Below are positions 11,220-22,490 of a stretch of 64,000 nt of DNA, piece after piece. Where the stretch lies: positions 10,540,001 to 10,604,000 of the forward strand of contig CM121341.1 of the NCBI GenBank assembly GCA_051530055.1. The letters run 5' to 3'. Numbering within the stretch: position 1 is the first letter of the stretch; the number at the start of each line of letters is the position of its first letter. A model generated the notes under the pieces. It searched no databases. It saw only the letters and a program-made list of their open reading frames with translations, and had not been told where the DNA came from. Source of the DNA: Neoechinorhynchus agilis (lineage: Eukaryota; Acanthocephala). Both the position numbers and the translations under genes were made by a program.

Positions 11220-12595
11220 TTAGATGTCGAACGAAGAAGTTTCTAAATGTTTAACCTATGGCTTAGCTCGGAACCTATAAAAGTGACATTAACTCGGCTA
11301 TACGCTCATTTTCTGAAAACGTGCAGGGATGAATCTCTCACTCCCACTTGTGTACGCGTCAAGACTGGTATGATCCGATTTCAAGGATCTAAGCTGCAGC
11401 GTTACTTCGAGCACAAACTAATTTTATTCGGAATCAGGGATTTTAGAAGTCGGATTGCCAACGTTCTACATACTACCAAAGAGCTCAGAACATCTATATC
11501 GGAGGTTCCGGATACTGAGGATAATATATGGCTTGATGGGTACGTCAGCGATAGAGTGACAAGAGTGTTGGACGAGGTTATAAACAGGAATAGTGAAAAA
11601 TTGGAGCGTTTGCGACCAAGGCTATCGAGTCAGTCTAACTTTTTCATTAACAGGTCACAGCGGAATTTTAGTGACCAAGAGAGATGTTTATTAAACAAAG
11701 GACCTGATTTTGTAGTACGGCATTGAAGGAAGGAAATTGATATCAGGTGCGGCAGTGAAATTATGTTAAAGGCATGCCCGGATTCGTTATGCACTGTTGT
11801 TGACCCGTGCACACAATGATATAGGCGAGAATAAGGATTTGAGCAACCTTCGAACGATATTGAAAAATGACTCGATAAGGATATGCAAATCGGATAAAGG
11901 GCGAGCGTTGGTGGCAGTGGACATAAGTAGAAACATTATAGCGGCTAAGAAATTGCTTGAATCTTATAAATTTGCGAGATTAGATGTGGATCCCCCAACC
12001 AAACGTGAATCTCAATACAATGGTTTTTGACGAGCCTTGTCCGAAATGGTGCGCTCACGGATACGTTTTAAGGTGAAATCAGGTCTACATCCGCGCAATC
12101 GCCATTCTTATATCTATTGCCAAAAATACACAAATCAACGCTACAATTCCGACCCATTATCGCGAGCTATTCAACCTTCGGTAACAAATTCGCAAGGAGA
12201 ATAAACACAATACTTAGAAGTGTAATGTCTACAGCCAATTCCTATGTCCCTTTGCGAAGGAAATTCTGCAACAAAATTTTTGCAATACAAGTCTATTAAC
12301 TGCGGATGTGATGTTCTTGTTCACAAATATTCCCCTTGCTAAAGCGCGGGATATGACTGCAATGATCTTGGCCGAGCGTTGCACGGAAACAAAATTGGAT
12401 ATAAAGGCATTGTCCGGCGTCCTGAATTGGTGCACCACGAAGACCTCTTTCCGGTTCAATGACCCCTTTTACGATCAGAAAGACGGCGTGGCAATGGGTT
12501 CTCCTTTAGCCCCAGTTATAGCCGATATATACATGCAAAACTGGTAACGCGAATTCCTCAGCAAACACCCGACGATCAAAAGATGGCGTCGTTAT

Positions 12596-13570
12596 GTGGA
12601 CGACGTATTCATCATTACTGAGCAAGGAGTCGACGCGGGTGTATTAGAAACTTTGATGAACGCAGAGGATGAGCGGATTCAATGGACTATCACTAAGGAA
12701 CGTACTGACGGTACGATATCCTTCCTCGATGCCCTTGTGAATCGACATCACGATAAAACGGTGACTTCGAGTCTTTATCGAAAACCCAAGGTACCATGGG
12801 GACGATCGGAATGGACAAGTCATCTACCTATTCAGGACCAGATAAAAGTGGCACGTTCATATTTCCGTAGAGCCCTGAACATTTGTTCGTCCAACTCCAT
12901 GTGGTCCAATGAAAGGAATAACATCATCAAGATCCTGCGGTTAAGGGGATATCCTAAGTGGGCTATTGATATGGCCAGAAAACGTATCAGGCGACGACCC
13001 GATCAACACAATAACGATCAGCCAACGAATCTACCACCTACAAAATATATCGCACATTCTTTCATCAGTGAAGAGGCCACTAACAAACTACGGACCTTAC
13101 AAAGAATACAGAATGTGAGGACTATTGTCAAAAAAGGGACTACATTGGCTGGTTTTTGCAAAAATAAGACCGCGACAACACCTACATGCGGAGTCTACAA
13201 AATAGGCTGCTCGGAATGCGATAAAAAGTATGTTGGACAGACGAAGCAAGGTCTGTGCAAACGCATCCAACAGCTTAAATACGCGTGTATACGTTTCGAT
13301 CAATCTTTGGCAATATCTAACCATGAGCAGACATCTCAACATCGAGTTGACTTTGACGGTGCTGCTATGATTATGGCCGAAGCGAACTGGAAGCGGAGAC
13401 TCGTGTATGAGGCCATACACATTGCAGCGAACTGGACAATGGAGGGACACAAGGAGAACTTTAGTCTCGCACTCCCAATCAACGATTTAAAGCTCAAAGA
13501 AAGCCGAACGTTGAGTAGGGGGTTCGAGCGGACATTAACTCCCCGAACCACGGCTAACCCGCACTCCTGA
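12596..13570 (+). CDS. PLE ORF, RT C-terminal half and GIY-YIG endonuclease
   Basis: Longest uninterrupted PLE frame, 324 codons. It opens just after the RRYVDD catalytic box of the RT and includes RT palm/thumb sequence (ERIQWTITKE, ISFLDALVNR). It then has a linker, and a GIY-YIG domain with the GVYKI...YVGQTK pair and a following Arg in CKRIQQL. The upstream RT motifs lie in the frame ending at 12547, one stop codon before this one. Confidence 0.7.
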   Translation: MDDVFIITEQGVDAGVLETLMNAEDERIQWTITKERTDGTISFLDALVNRHHDKTVTSSLYRKPKVPWGRSEWTSHLPIQDQIKVARSYFRRALNICSSNSMWSNERNNIIKILRLRGYPKWAIDMARKRIRRRPDQHNNDQPTNLPPTKYIAHSFISEEATNKLRTLQRIQNVRTIVKKGTTLAGFCKNKTATTPTCGVYKIGCSECDKKYVGQTKQGLCKRIQQLKYACIRFDQSLAISNHEQTSQHRVDFDGAAMIMAEANWKRRLVYEAIHIAANWTMEGHKENFSLALPINDLKLKESRTLSRGFERTLTPRTTANPHS

Positions 13571-13599
13571 GCCTAAGGTAACCCGTATAAACCAATTTG

Positions 13600-13650
13600 T
13601 AGATGTCTGACGAGGTGGATCTTGTCCACGAAATATTAAGCAATAAAAAT
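13600..13650 (+). ncRNA. hammerhead ribozyme-like motif after PLE ORF
   Basis: Core box CTGACGA (13607-13613), one extra G, stem II GTGGA/TCCAC with a five-base loop, box GAAA (13630-13633), then TATT as a two-base-pair minimal stem III with cleavage position U. The preceding TTTGTAGAT matches the segment that precedes the ribozyme core in element D. Stem I pairing is weak. PLEs are known to carry hammerhead motifs in their terminal regions. Activity is not shown. Confidence 0.5.
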
Positions 13651-13655
13651 AAGTC

Positions 13656-14179
13656 CAAAAACACTTCAGAATGATCATAAATTAATAATCAAATTCTTAA
13701 AAATATACACCTTTTTTAATGAGCGAAATCGGAAAAACGACATATGAACGACAAATGAGAAAATCTTAAAAAAGAATTTCTCAGCTGCACAACAAGAGCG
13801 GATGAAGTGCGGTAAAAAGCGCGTGTGGGCAACGAGATTAAGTCAATTGTCTACATGAGTTTTATACTCATTGTGCTCCAACATCAATTTTTTCCATAGG
13901 CTGGGATAAATCCACTTATTTTAAATAACGATGAAAATTAGTTATATTCTGTTCTAATGATCAGCATGGGTAAGAATCGAGCAACTGAGCTGAAAGTTTT
14001 ACCCAGAGGCAATGCATTAGGTCCAACGACCTTAAATGAAATTCGTTTTTCGCATCTTTTGTATGCATACGATGATCTTTCATACGACCGTCATTAGTGT
14101 TCGAGCTTTTCTCAGTTCATATCCGAAGATTTGGTTACACGAAGATAGCTCAAAACAAAAAAATTAGCACGCCCTTTAA
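13656..14179. other. no recognisable gene
   Basis: AT-rich spacer between two PLE pieces. No ORF of note. Confidence 0.4.
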
Positions 14180-14650
14180 AAGTCCGTGGGGCTCCTAATA
14201 GGAAATGATATAATCCGGATGAACGAATATGTCAACCTAGCTTCAAAGATAAACATGAAATTCAGGCATTTAGTTCTGTATGCTTACGATAGTGAGTCTT
14301 CGAACTCAGTCGACAATTTATCCAAGAGACCGCTTACTGATGTTGAATGGGTAGTTTTATCTCTTGGTCCCCGGTTCTTTTCCTTCAGCAATAGTCGATG
14401 GAATCGGTATCAGATGTGATACGGAAAGTCGGATTAAACGCTAACCAGAGATAAAAGCCGAACTCCCAGAATGCGATGCAATTCTAAAAAACATGCAAAT
14501 GAAAAAGAGTTCAACAATCATGCCAACGCAACGAAAAATAATCACCGATCTTAAACGAAACGACTCTATTCATATTACCAAATCAGACAAAGGCAAAACA
14601 GTTGTCGCCACGGATCGGGATCAATAGGTGTATGAAAGCTTAAGTTTATT
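14180..14650 (+). mobile_element. second PLE fragment (5' part of ORF)
   Basis: Frames carry PLE N-terminal landmarks: DNLSKRPLTDVEWVVLSLGP (about 14310-14370) and, further on, RNDSIHITKSDKGKTVVATD (about 14560-14620). The latter is homologous to NDSIRICKSDKGRALVAVD in the PLE at 11.9 kb. The RT palm and endonuclease are absent. It is diverged from the first PLE and truncated at the 3' side. Confidence 0.65.
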
Positions 14651-14939
14651 CGTGCCTGAGAGAGCTCAGACAAATATGTTTTTAGCCCGCCTTTAAAAGT
14701 TCACGAGAAACAATTTTAACTTCGACATTCTGAATAGTGAGTAATTGCACTTTAAAGGAAAAATAGCGGATTGAGGAAACGTGTACAGATGTACTTAAAA
14801 TTTGCATTGAAAAACTTCTAGATCCAAGCTCATTAAAAACGCACTCTTAGAAATTATGGCTTACAATTTCATCAAAATAACTCCTTAGGTACTTAAAAAG
14901 ACCGTTGTCAGAAATTCATTCGAAAACGCTAAAGTAGGA

Positions 14940-15560
14940 GACTACCAAGCAGGACTATGTCGGTTGGACTAAAATACCCACTCGTCGATACAGTTGACGG
15001 ACATGTCTGTTAGGAATCCGGAATATGAGAAGGCAAAAAGGGCTCCGGTGGAAGTCCTCAATAATGATCCAGAATCAGAGTAAGGCACGCGGAAGCTTAG
15101 TAGCTTCGGACCCTGGGAGACCGGGACTTGGGTGACCGATGCAACCAGTTTTCCATCGGCCATTTCCGTCTAAGCAACCGGATCCGTGATTACGCGACCA
15201 AAACCACGGCAAAGCCGTCCCTATTTAGGCCACGTTACTCAAAACCTGGATAAATCTCACTGAAGACCTACTGACAAGAAAATCCACCTACTGAACTGGC
15301 CGAAGAAGAGAAAATGTAGGAACATCATGAATAATCCCCAATGCCAAACATCGTTATTGGATTGCTCTCCCATACAAGAATACAAACGAAAACATTGACG
15401 GATCCAAGGCAGCCAACGACGACGATTAGCTGTATAAGGGCAACGGGAACGCGGAGGAGCTTAATAATGAGTATCAAACTCCTCCGGAAACCTATCTGTC
15501 GCCGCCGGGAAGAGCTGATTTGATAAAAAGGACCATTTGGAAGATTATGCCGGGATAATA
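14940..15560 (+). repeat. interspersed repeat C, copy 1
   Basis: Homologous, in the opposite orientation, to 41029-41490 and 30810-30933. Shared blocks include ATGCCAAACATCGTTATTGG, ATTGCTCTCCCATACAAGAA, AACCTGGATAAATCTCACTG, AGCAACCGGATCCGT and ATTACGCGACCA. Another shared block resembles a pol III B box or 5S core (TTCGAACCCTGAGAGAC in the 41.4 kb copy, reverse strand). There is no coding capacity. It could be a SINE or a non-autonomous DNA element. No TIR was recognised. Confidence 0.6.
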
Positions 15561-16109
15561 TCTCCTTTATGGCAATCGTAAAATTCTCCCTAATTTCTTC
15601 ATTGCTCAAACTGATTCTAACGATCGCCAAAGCATCAGATTATTTACAAGACTTAAAGCTTTTTATAGACCTGAGTCGAGAATCGCTCAGCACAAACGCA
15701 TTTAGAATTCACCAACTCATTCGACTTTGACTTACTCTTTCATAAAAAACAAATCTTTACGGACTTGAAAAATGCAAAATCGTTAATAGTTTCATAAAGA
15801 CGAAAGGTACACAAAAGAACGTTGTAGTCTCGAATTCTCGGTTGCGCTATTCCAAAATGCGTTTGCCGATTGCAAAAAAAGTCTAAATGTCCGATTTCGA
15901 AACTTTCTGCAAATTTGATGAATTAGTGAAACGGGAGCGGACAGCGGTGTTCCCGACTATTTGATTTTAAAATCCTGAATTGTACAATAAGCTGTAGTGA
16001 TTTTTATATACATCTTCTCACGTTAAGGTGATCGTTGGACCACATCATATTACCCACGAAAAAAAATCTTCAAATCTCCGCACGAATCTTAAAGAAGTAC
16101 CGAAATAAT
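15561..16109. other. no recognisable gene
   Basis: AT-rich spacer. Nothing was recognised. Confidence 0.4.
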
Positions 16110-16200
16110 TATCCTACAAATTCGAGTGCTCATGAGGACCCAAAGATACATGGATCCTTTTCTTTGCTTAATAAGAAATAAACGTATTATTATCAAAGTT
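16110..16200 (+). mobile_element. LINE A 3' end fragment
   Basis: Contains CTCATGAGGACCCAAAG, then ACATGGATCCTTTTCTTTGC and AATAAACGTATTATTATC. These are homologous to the LINE A 3' UTR and tail at 4.67-4.74 kb and on the minus strand at 10.69-10.75 kb. Confidence 0.55.
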
Positions 16201-16402
16201 TGGCATTTTTAAATCGAGTTACGGAATCAATTTCTTGATTGCTATTCTCCGCATATTTTTTTTTAAAACAATCTTCCAAAGAATTTATTGGTTTCTGGGA
16301 CTTGGAAATACATGAGAAGCAAAATCGATTTCTTTTTTCTACTGAGAATAAACCGCAAATCAGTTCCATTGTCTATTTTCGTTTTCGTTGTTTCAGAAAG
16401 GA

Positions 16403-18308
16403 ATGACTAAAGACAGTCGAAGTGTTATCAGATTTGCTGAACGGATGATTGAGTATTCCGACAGGGAAGATTGCTCTCATTTATCGAGTATATTAACTCA
16501 TTCTTCGATTTCTGCGATTAATTGGAGGAACGTCCGAGAGGAACTTGGATCTGATCGCAATAAGGATAAATGTGAGCGAGCGATGGTCGAACAATGCATT
16601 GACGATCGTACCCGTCGCCTTCTTGGTCGGGTGATTGCTCAATGTCGTATTCAAGAGAAAGGTCCTCTTCGAGAACTCAATGGTTGCATTAGCACTGGGA
16701 AGGAAGCTCGTGTGTATCATGGATATGGCATGGATAAATTCGAAGTAGCCGTAAAGGTCTACTACACGAGCATTCTAAAATTTAAGACTAGACAGCCATA
16801 CGTGGACGATGAGTTCCGATTCCGACGAGGATATTGTTCTAAGAATCCTAGGAAAATGGCACGGACGTGGGCCGAGAAGGAATTCCGTATGCGGTTGTTC
16901 ACACAACAACTCAATTATCGTCACTTGTCGTGTAAATGACCGTTTAATCTAAACCGAATATATAACGGAGGAATCACCTGCCCTCGTCCTTTACTTCTTA
17001 GAGGACATATCATGGTTATGCAGTTCATTGGTCGAGATGGACAATCAGCTCCGTTGATGCATCAATACCGCCTTATTGACCCAAGACTAAGCTATATTGA
17101 ATCAATTGGATACGTTCGACAAATGTTCCGGGTCTCGAACCTCATCCACTCCGACCTTAGCGAGTTCAATCTTCTCGTATGGCCTGCTGGTCAAATCTTG
17201 GATTCTGAGGAGGGTCAATTTTCGAATACTAACGACACGATATTTGTGATTGATGTAGGACAAGCAGTTGAAAAAGAACATCCTTGTGCTATAAAATTCC
17301 TCTTGAGGGACTGTATGGCTATTAACAAATACTTTACAAACAAGTAACCGACGATTTTGTTGTCTTTTTAAAAGCAATATTCTCTTTTAGCTTATTTCCA
17401 ATTTATATTGTTCGTATATTTGGGTTACAGCTTCCATCTACAAGAATGGCCTTTAAAGTAATTAAGAATTCTTAAAAACGCCATATTAAACTCACTGTCG
17501 CCCAAAGATTTCAATTGTCTGCCAAGAATTTTTAGTGAAGTTCACTGGGGTCGAATATCTCTATACGCGATATGCAATTTACATCCCTAATTTTATAACG
17601 GCTTTAATAGCTCTGTTTTGCTCATTTGGATTTGAGATTTCACAAATATTCGATGTTAACCAACACCTGAGCATATCATCATTTAACTTAAAAGTTGGGA
17701 TCTTTTTAATTTTTCTTCATCCAGAACTTTATTTTTGAAATAAAACCATCGGGCATGCGATACGAACTCCATCTTTAAAGTGGACGTTAAATTGGATTGC
17801 TGATACGTCTTTGGATAACGATATTTCGGATCATGGTGTAAAACGAAAACTCGAGAAAGAGCTTTATAGGCTTGAGAGTGGAATTGAGGACGATCAAGCG
17901 GTGGACATATGCATTGATCAGTACTTACCTCAGAGTCTTCGGGATGTGATCAACCATGAAAAAGAAGTTTGCGCTCTCTTAAGAGGAGAAGATTTAGATT
18001 ACGCGTCCCTTTGCCAAATTGCGGATAATTCAAAAATTACTGATTGTAGCGAAGATGTCAGCGACATTGATGACAATAGTATCGAATCAAGTAGTTCGGA
18101 TTCGGAAAGAGACGAAGACAACAAGAAGTCCAAGAGCAACAAGCACAAACCATTTTTCGATAGACCAAGAAACGAGAGTCCAGAGTCGAGGCAACGGAGG
18201 AAGATCGAGATGAAGGAGTACAAACGAGAGCAAAGGCAAAATAAAGTTCCTAAACATGTGAAGAAAAGACAAGAAAAGACTGGAAGGTCACTAAAAAAGA
18301 AGTCATAA
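16403..18308 (+). CDS. RIOK1: RIO kinase 1 (atypical serine kinase, 40S maturation), exon structure uncertain
   Basis: RIOK1 is an atypical kinase/ATPase needed for cytoplasmic 18S rRNA maturation. Seen: ERAMVEQCIDDRTRRLLGR; the ATP-binding loop INGCISTGKEA region read as LNGCISTGKEARVYH; the EFRFRRGYCSKNPRKM and TWAEKE block; FIGRDGQSAP; the catalytic HSDLSEFNLL; the metal-binding VIDVGQAVEKEHP; and the basic tail NKVPKHVKKRQEKTG. Likely exons: 16403 (or an acceptor at 16396) to 16919; 16971 to 17343, across a proposed 51-bp GT-AG intron that removes an in-frame stop; and a last exon ending at 18308 whose 5' edge (17739-17781) I could not fix. The usual N-terminal acidic region is missing, and the C-lobe helix between NKYFTNK and WTLNWIADTS is not clearly readable. 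It is either an intron-containing gene with an upstream exon, or a locus starting to decay. Confidence 0.8.
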
Positions 18309-18480
18309 GTCATACAAATAAAACAATTTTGTTTTTTTAGCTTTTAATCTAGACCGTGCATAAAGCTCATTGAAATTCGTTCGTCGTCAAAGCTTGGAGT
18401 GTTATTTTTCTGCCAAAGATTGGTTTGACGGCAAACCGCAATCTTAAACGAATGTCTGTTCTTGTTGCTACATTCATTTA

Positions 18481-18757
18481 AGCCCCGCTGAGGAACGCAA
18501 AAGGACAAAATACAGGGACCTGAGTCGAAATCAATATTTTGTTGCCTTTGGCGTCGAGACACTCGGATCGTTTGGTACCGCGGCTCAGGACTTGGTCAAC
18601 CAATCGACTAACAGATTGAGACGAATCACGGCGATCCGAGATCAGGAGCATTCCTCTTACAAAACATAAGACTGGCTGTGCAACAAGAGGACGCTGCATC
18701 CGTCCTTTCGAGCGTTACATCAGAACGGCAGCTGAGTGATCCCGAGCGGTGGTGTGA
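18481..18757 (+). mobile_element. LINE B 3' fragment
   Basis: Matches the C-terminal end of LINE B (NAKRTKYRDLSRNQYF, ETLGSFGTAAQDLV) and shares the nucleotide end with the fragment at 4.8-5.06 kb. It is 5' truncated and frame-broken. It lies ~170 bp after the RIOK1 stop. Confidence 0.7.
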
Positions 18758-19085
18758 ATGATTTTGCTATTTTTTCTTGTCAAAAAATGTTGTTGCGTAA
18801 AAGTCTTGGCCATACTCGTGCACCATTGGATTAGAGAGAACCACGTGCCAAATTCTAAACGTGATTCGTTGCAATGCTTTGCGATACAGCTGATAATTCA
18901 ATCTTTTTATCCAATGAGAACGTTGGCTGTAAACATTCTATATTGCGCGACGTTTAGTTTCTCGATCTCAATCGCAAAAGTTGGGCCAGCTTTAATGTAC
19001 GAAATGGAGATTGGTAAAATCTATCTTAATAATGCATTTATATTTATAGATAAGAGGTGATTGAATCACATATTGATGGCTATAA
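18758..19085. other. no recognisable gene
   Basis: A 100-codon open frame (18758-19060, plus strand) with mixed composition resembles nothing I know. Confidence 0.35.
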
Positions 19086-19532
19086 ATGGGAGGTACTGAA
19101 GGATGGGTTTTTGAATCGTCGGAAGGAGATACAGAATGTTTTATCCTGGATTGCCCTCACCACAATTTAAATTATCATCCCGAAAAATTTTCCCGTAAAT
19201 ATTTTATTAATATATCCTTAATTACCATGGTAACTGACTTTGTAAGGTGCAAACATTGTTTTATGTGCTCGAAGATGTCGAAAAGCAGCTCCGGCACTGA
19301 ATTCGACAGCGAAATCTCTGAAGAAGGAAGTGTGACTTGTTTCATAGATAAACTCGATGAACCATGGAAGCGATTTGCTAGGGTGTTGGATTTTGTCGAC
19401 AAACTATTGTTTATTGTTTGTATGCTGATTGTATACTCAACCTGCTTTTATATCATATTTCTTGCTTTTAAAGCAAGTCCGATTGCAACAACGACCATTG
19501 TAAATGCGAACAAATCAAAATTAAGTAATTAA
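19086..19532 (+). CDS. hypothetical protein with C-terminal membrane helix
   Basis: A 148-codon ATG-started frame. The middle is cysteine- and serine-rich (RCKHCFMCSKMSKSSSG, acidic stretch ISEEGS). Near the end, EPWKRFARVLDFVDKLLF runs into a ~20-residue hydrophobic helix and a short polar tail. The amphipathic Trp/Arg-rich segment leading directly into a C-terminal helix resembles the pre-M4/M4 end of Cys-loop ligand-gated channels (VALVIDRLLLW-type). No other part of such a receptor is visible upstream. A tail-anchored small membrane protein is equally possible. Unrecognised overall. Confidence 0.3.
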   Translation: MGGTEGWVFESSEGDTECFILDCPHHNLNYHPEKFSRKYFINISLITMVTDFVRCKHCFMCSKMSKSSSGTEFDSEISEEGSVTCFIDKLDEPWKRFARVLDFVDKLLFIVCMLIVYSTCFYIIFLAFKASPIATTTIVNANKSKLSN

Positions 19533-19937
19533 AATCGCGTCGCTGGCAAGAACGGGGTTTTTCAGTCATGATAAAGATTAGTGATACCAACTTTTCTAAA
19601 CACATTTAATTGCCTGCTAATGGCAATTTTTTGCAAGAAAAAAAATCCAACCTGAAACTTTTAATAAACGATTCCCAACTGGAATTACTCTATTTCGCCT
19701 TCTAATTCATCAGTCATGTACTCATGCCACTTTTCGAGAACATTTGTGAACAATGTTTTATTAAATTTTTACAAATAAAAAGCGTTTGATTTAAATCGAA
19801 AATGCTATTGTGTTCCGACTCAGTGGAGTATAGCAGAATTTTCAACAATAGTCGTTTTAAAGAAAGTTCAATTTTTTTATTATTCAGGAAGTAAAACAAG
19901 TCAATTTAATCGGCATTTATTTTATCATATTTTAAAC
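19533..19937. other. no recognisable gene
   Basis: AT-rich spacer. Nothing was recognised. Confidence 0.4.
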
Positions 19938-20022
19938 CAAGATTATTTGAAAGTCGCTAATTCGCTTTTGTTACTGAACTTTTTATCAATCGTGTAGCGT
20001 TGTATCACGAGTACCCTTTTCC
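19938..20022. repeat. repeat E copy 1 (85 bp)
   Basis: An 85-bp segment starting CAAGATTATTTGAAAGTCGC and ending CACGAGTACCCTTTTCC. It appears identical to 34863-34947. The flanks differ in the two places, so it is a dispersed repeat or a short mobile fragment. Confidence 0.8.
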
Positions 20023-20029
20023 GTCTTGT

Positions 20030-22490
20030 TCGCATTATCACTGAAGGATACTTTTACGTTAAATAAAATTAATAACGATACTTTGGCCGCCACCAAATCC
20101 TTCGAATCGGTCAACTCCTTTTCCCCGACATTCACTCCACTATTCCTCCCCCATCAACTGTCATGCGCATTCCAGCCAAAAATCCCTTTAACCCGAGACC
20201 ACGTCTCCTCATAGTAACTTTTATTTCACCATTCGTAGCCTCCCTCTTTCTTAACAGGAGACACAGACTCCTCACTTCACAACTTTCTTTTCGTCCCTGT
20301 AGACATAAAAATTCATCACAAAATCTTTCCACCGCCCCTCCAAACTAAACCCGGACACCATATTCCCAATGTAACCCGTCACTCTTAACGAACACCCATG
20401 AACATCTTCCTCATACAAAAAACTCAAAAAGTAAGCTATTTCCCAACTTCTTTGACAAGGTGCAATTCCACCGGCGCCCTAAAAACCACAAAGGTCGACC
20501 TCCCAGCCTTCGTCCCTATTTTTCCCAATTAAGTAAATAATTATCGCTCTACCCCTACTCAAAAATGCCAGCTGATCAATACAAAGTCTCAACTCTAAAC
20601 TCATTTCTATCATTGCCAATCACTCATCCAACTTAAAATTTCTATTCGCTTCCGGACTTCTATCTTTGGGATAATCAATCGTTCTATATCAGCATTATGT
20701 AACAATTCCTCCCTTAATCGAATACCCGCAGCGAAGAACGCAACCCCAATCTCCCTCACTTTCGTCCCCGGTTTTCCGAAATCCAAAATTCCTTTCCCCG
20801 CTGTATTGTACTCCACTACTCGTAACCTCCTTCCTAAACTGGATGAAATTTCACTCATCACAAATATCGACGCCTACACATCCGCAGCTTAACAGAAACG
20901 TTGCTTGCCTCCTTCAATAACAATTCAGCCATCCTTCCCGGGTACTCTTCCTTCCATACATTCCGCGATCGCTACTATACTCTTTATCTTTCATAACCTC
21001 TATAAAACCCCGATCTAGAATTCATCGCAAACGGCATCTGAGAATTCACAATTGCTGGCGTCTATCACCCTCCTGCCTCTCGACCTGAGTCCTCCTTGCT
21101 CCAAATCGACTCTATGATGGAGCTCATAAACTCCACAAATTCGTCCCATTTCTTAATTACAGGACACTTCAATAATCTATTTCCTCCTCTGCCCTTCTCC
21201 GAATTGCGTCAACTAGTTGGCTTCCCAACAAGTCTTGATGTTCACCTCGACAAAGTGTTCACAAATATCGACGCCTACTCATCCGCCTCTAAACTCCGTC
21301 CCCCGAGAACTCTGACCACGCTTCGCGTATGAAATCTCCCTGTTTACCCGTCTGGGATAAACGTGATCATTCCATCCAAAATTTTAATAAAATAGTTCAA
21401 CTCTACCATCCGCACATTCCACTCTGACAACATAAATGACCCTTCCTTGGCCATGTCCTCCCTGACCTCAATCATAAAAAATTCCCTAACTTTGGCAATT
21501 TCCAAACCACGGATAACTCCAATTTTGAAACTTCTACAAAGGCAAGCATCTAAGGTTCAGCTTTCCAAACTTTCCCCGTTTACATATAGCTCTAACTAAC
21601 AAAATAGTTATCGCCCGCAAAACTTTCTTTCCTCTAACCGGGTCCCATCCCCAATGTGTCCTCTTCTGAACTAAAACAGGTTCTAGATTCAATTAATCAG
21701 AACCTCTGCCCTTGCTCAATTTACGATTACTGCTCCACGTCGGACACCACACGATCTTTCGCGCCCTTTTGTCAACTTGCTGATACTCCAATAAGTATCG
21801 TCATACGAAGTATTACAATATCTCAACAAATTACCTCGAAATTCATTCTCTCAATCCGAAATCTCAAACTGGGCTCTTCGTTACAACATCCCCGAACTCA
21901 TCGATTCCCTTACCCACATTATAAACCTCAATCTACCCCTCATGCCTGAAAACTAATATAGTGATCATTCTTCCAAAAAAGGACATCCGATTTCCACCGA
22001 ATCATTCCGTCCAATTTCCATTCTACCCGCTCTTTCAAAAATCAACGAAAAATGTTTTAAATCTCGCCTTCTTTCACGTTACGAAAAGTTATCGCCCCTA
22101 CAATTTGGCTTCCGACCCAGATTTTCTGCAACCGATGCCCTACTTTGCATTTATGACACACTTCTACGTTTCCGCGACAATAATCTCTCAAACGTCACCA
22201 GTCTCATTAAACTTTATTTGTCGAAAGCTTTCGACTCAGTGGACCATTCACTCCATCTCCGAGTCTGCTCCGATTTTGGTCTCAACTTGTGGCAGATCCG
22301 CTGGCTCGAATCTTATCGTCACAATCGCAAACAATACATTCACTGCTATTCTACCTCCTCGATCAGCCTATCCCTCGCAAAAGGCGTTTCTCAAGATGCT
22401 GTGCTGTCACCACTTCTCTTTAATATTTTCCTAAACGACCTCAAACCTATCTCCTCTCACTCTAAACTCTTCTGATACGCCGACGATATC
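20030..22490 (+). mobile_element. CR1-like LINE, family A copy 2, decayed
   Basis: Plus-strand family A element with many breaks. Endonuclease remnants lie at 20.86-21.34 kb (ETLLASFNNNSAILPGYSSF-like, ITGHFNNLFPPLP for the GDFN region). The RT starts at about 21960 (IVIILPKKD) and includes SFRPISILPALSK-like, LQFGFRPRFSATDA, LSKAFDSVDHS and VSQDAVLSPLLFNIFLNDL. It stops at an intact-looking YADD catalytic box (about 22475-22487). The element is cut off there by a LINE B fragment in the opposite orientation, so its 3' end is missing. Confidence 0.75.

Larger units (their letters stand above)
11220..13655 (+). mobile_element. Penelope-like element (RT plus GIY-YIG), nearly full-length
   Basis: Penelope-like retroelement coding region in several adjoining plus-strand frames (11247-11726, 11797-12030, 12117-12547, 12596-13570). 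The N-terminal part has the PLE landmark NFSDQERCLLNKGPDF. The RT begins with NDSIRICKSDKGRALV and PKIHKS...RPIIASY. It has the motif GVAMGSPLAPVIADIYM (about 12487-12537) and the catalytic box RRYVDDVF (about 12587-12610). The C-terminal GIY-YIG endonuclease reads CGVYKIGCSECDKKYVGQTK (about 13186-13245). Coding is interrupted by a few stops or shifts, so it is probably inactive, though the domain order is intact. A hammerhead-like motif follows the ORF within 60 bases. I see no clear terminal repeat on the left. Confidence 0.85.

Noticed and set aside
17535-17738. Open frame inside the RIOK1 intron region
   Set aside because: Hydrophobic and low-complexity, with no match to the missing RIOK1 C-lobe segment. 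Treated as intronic.
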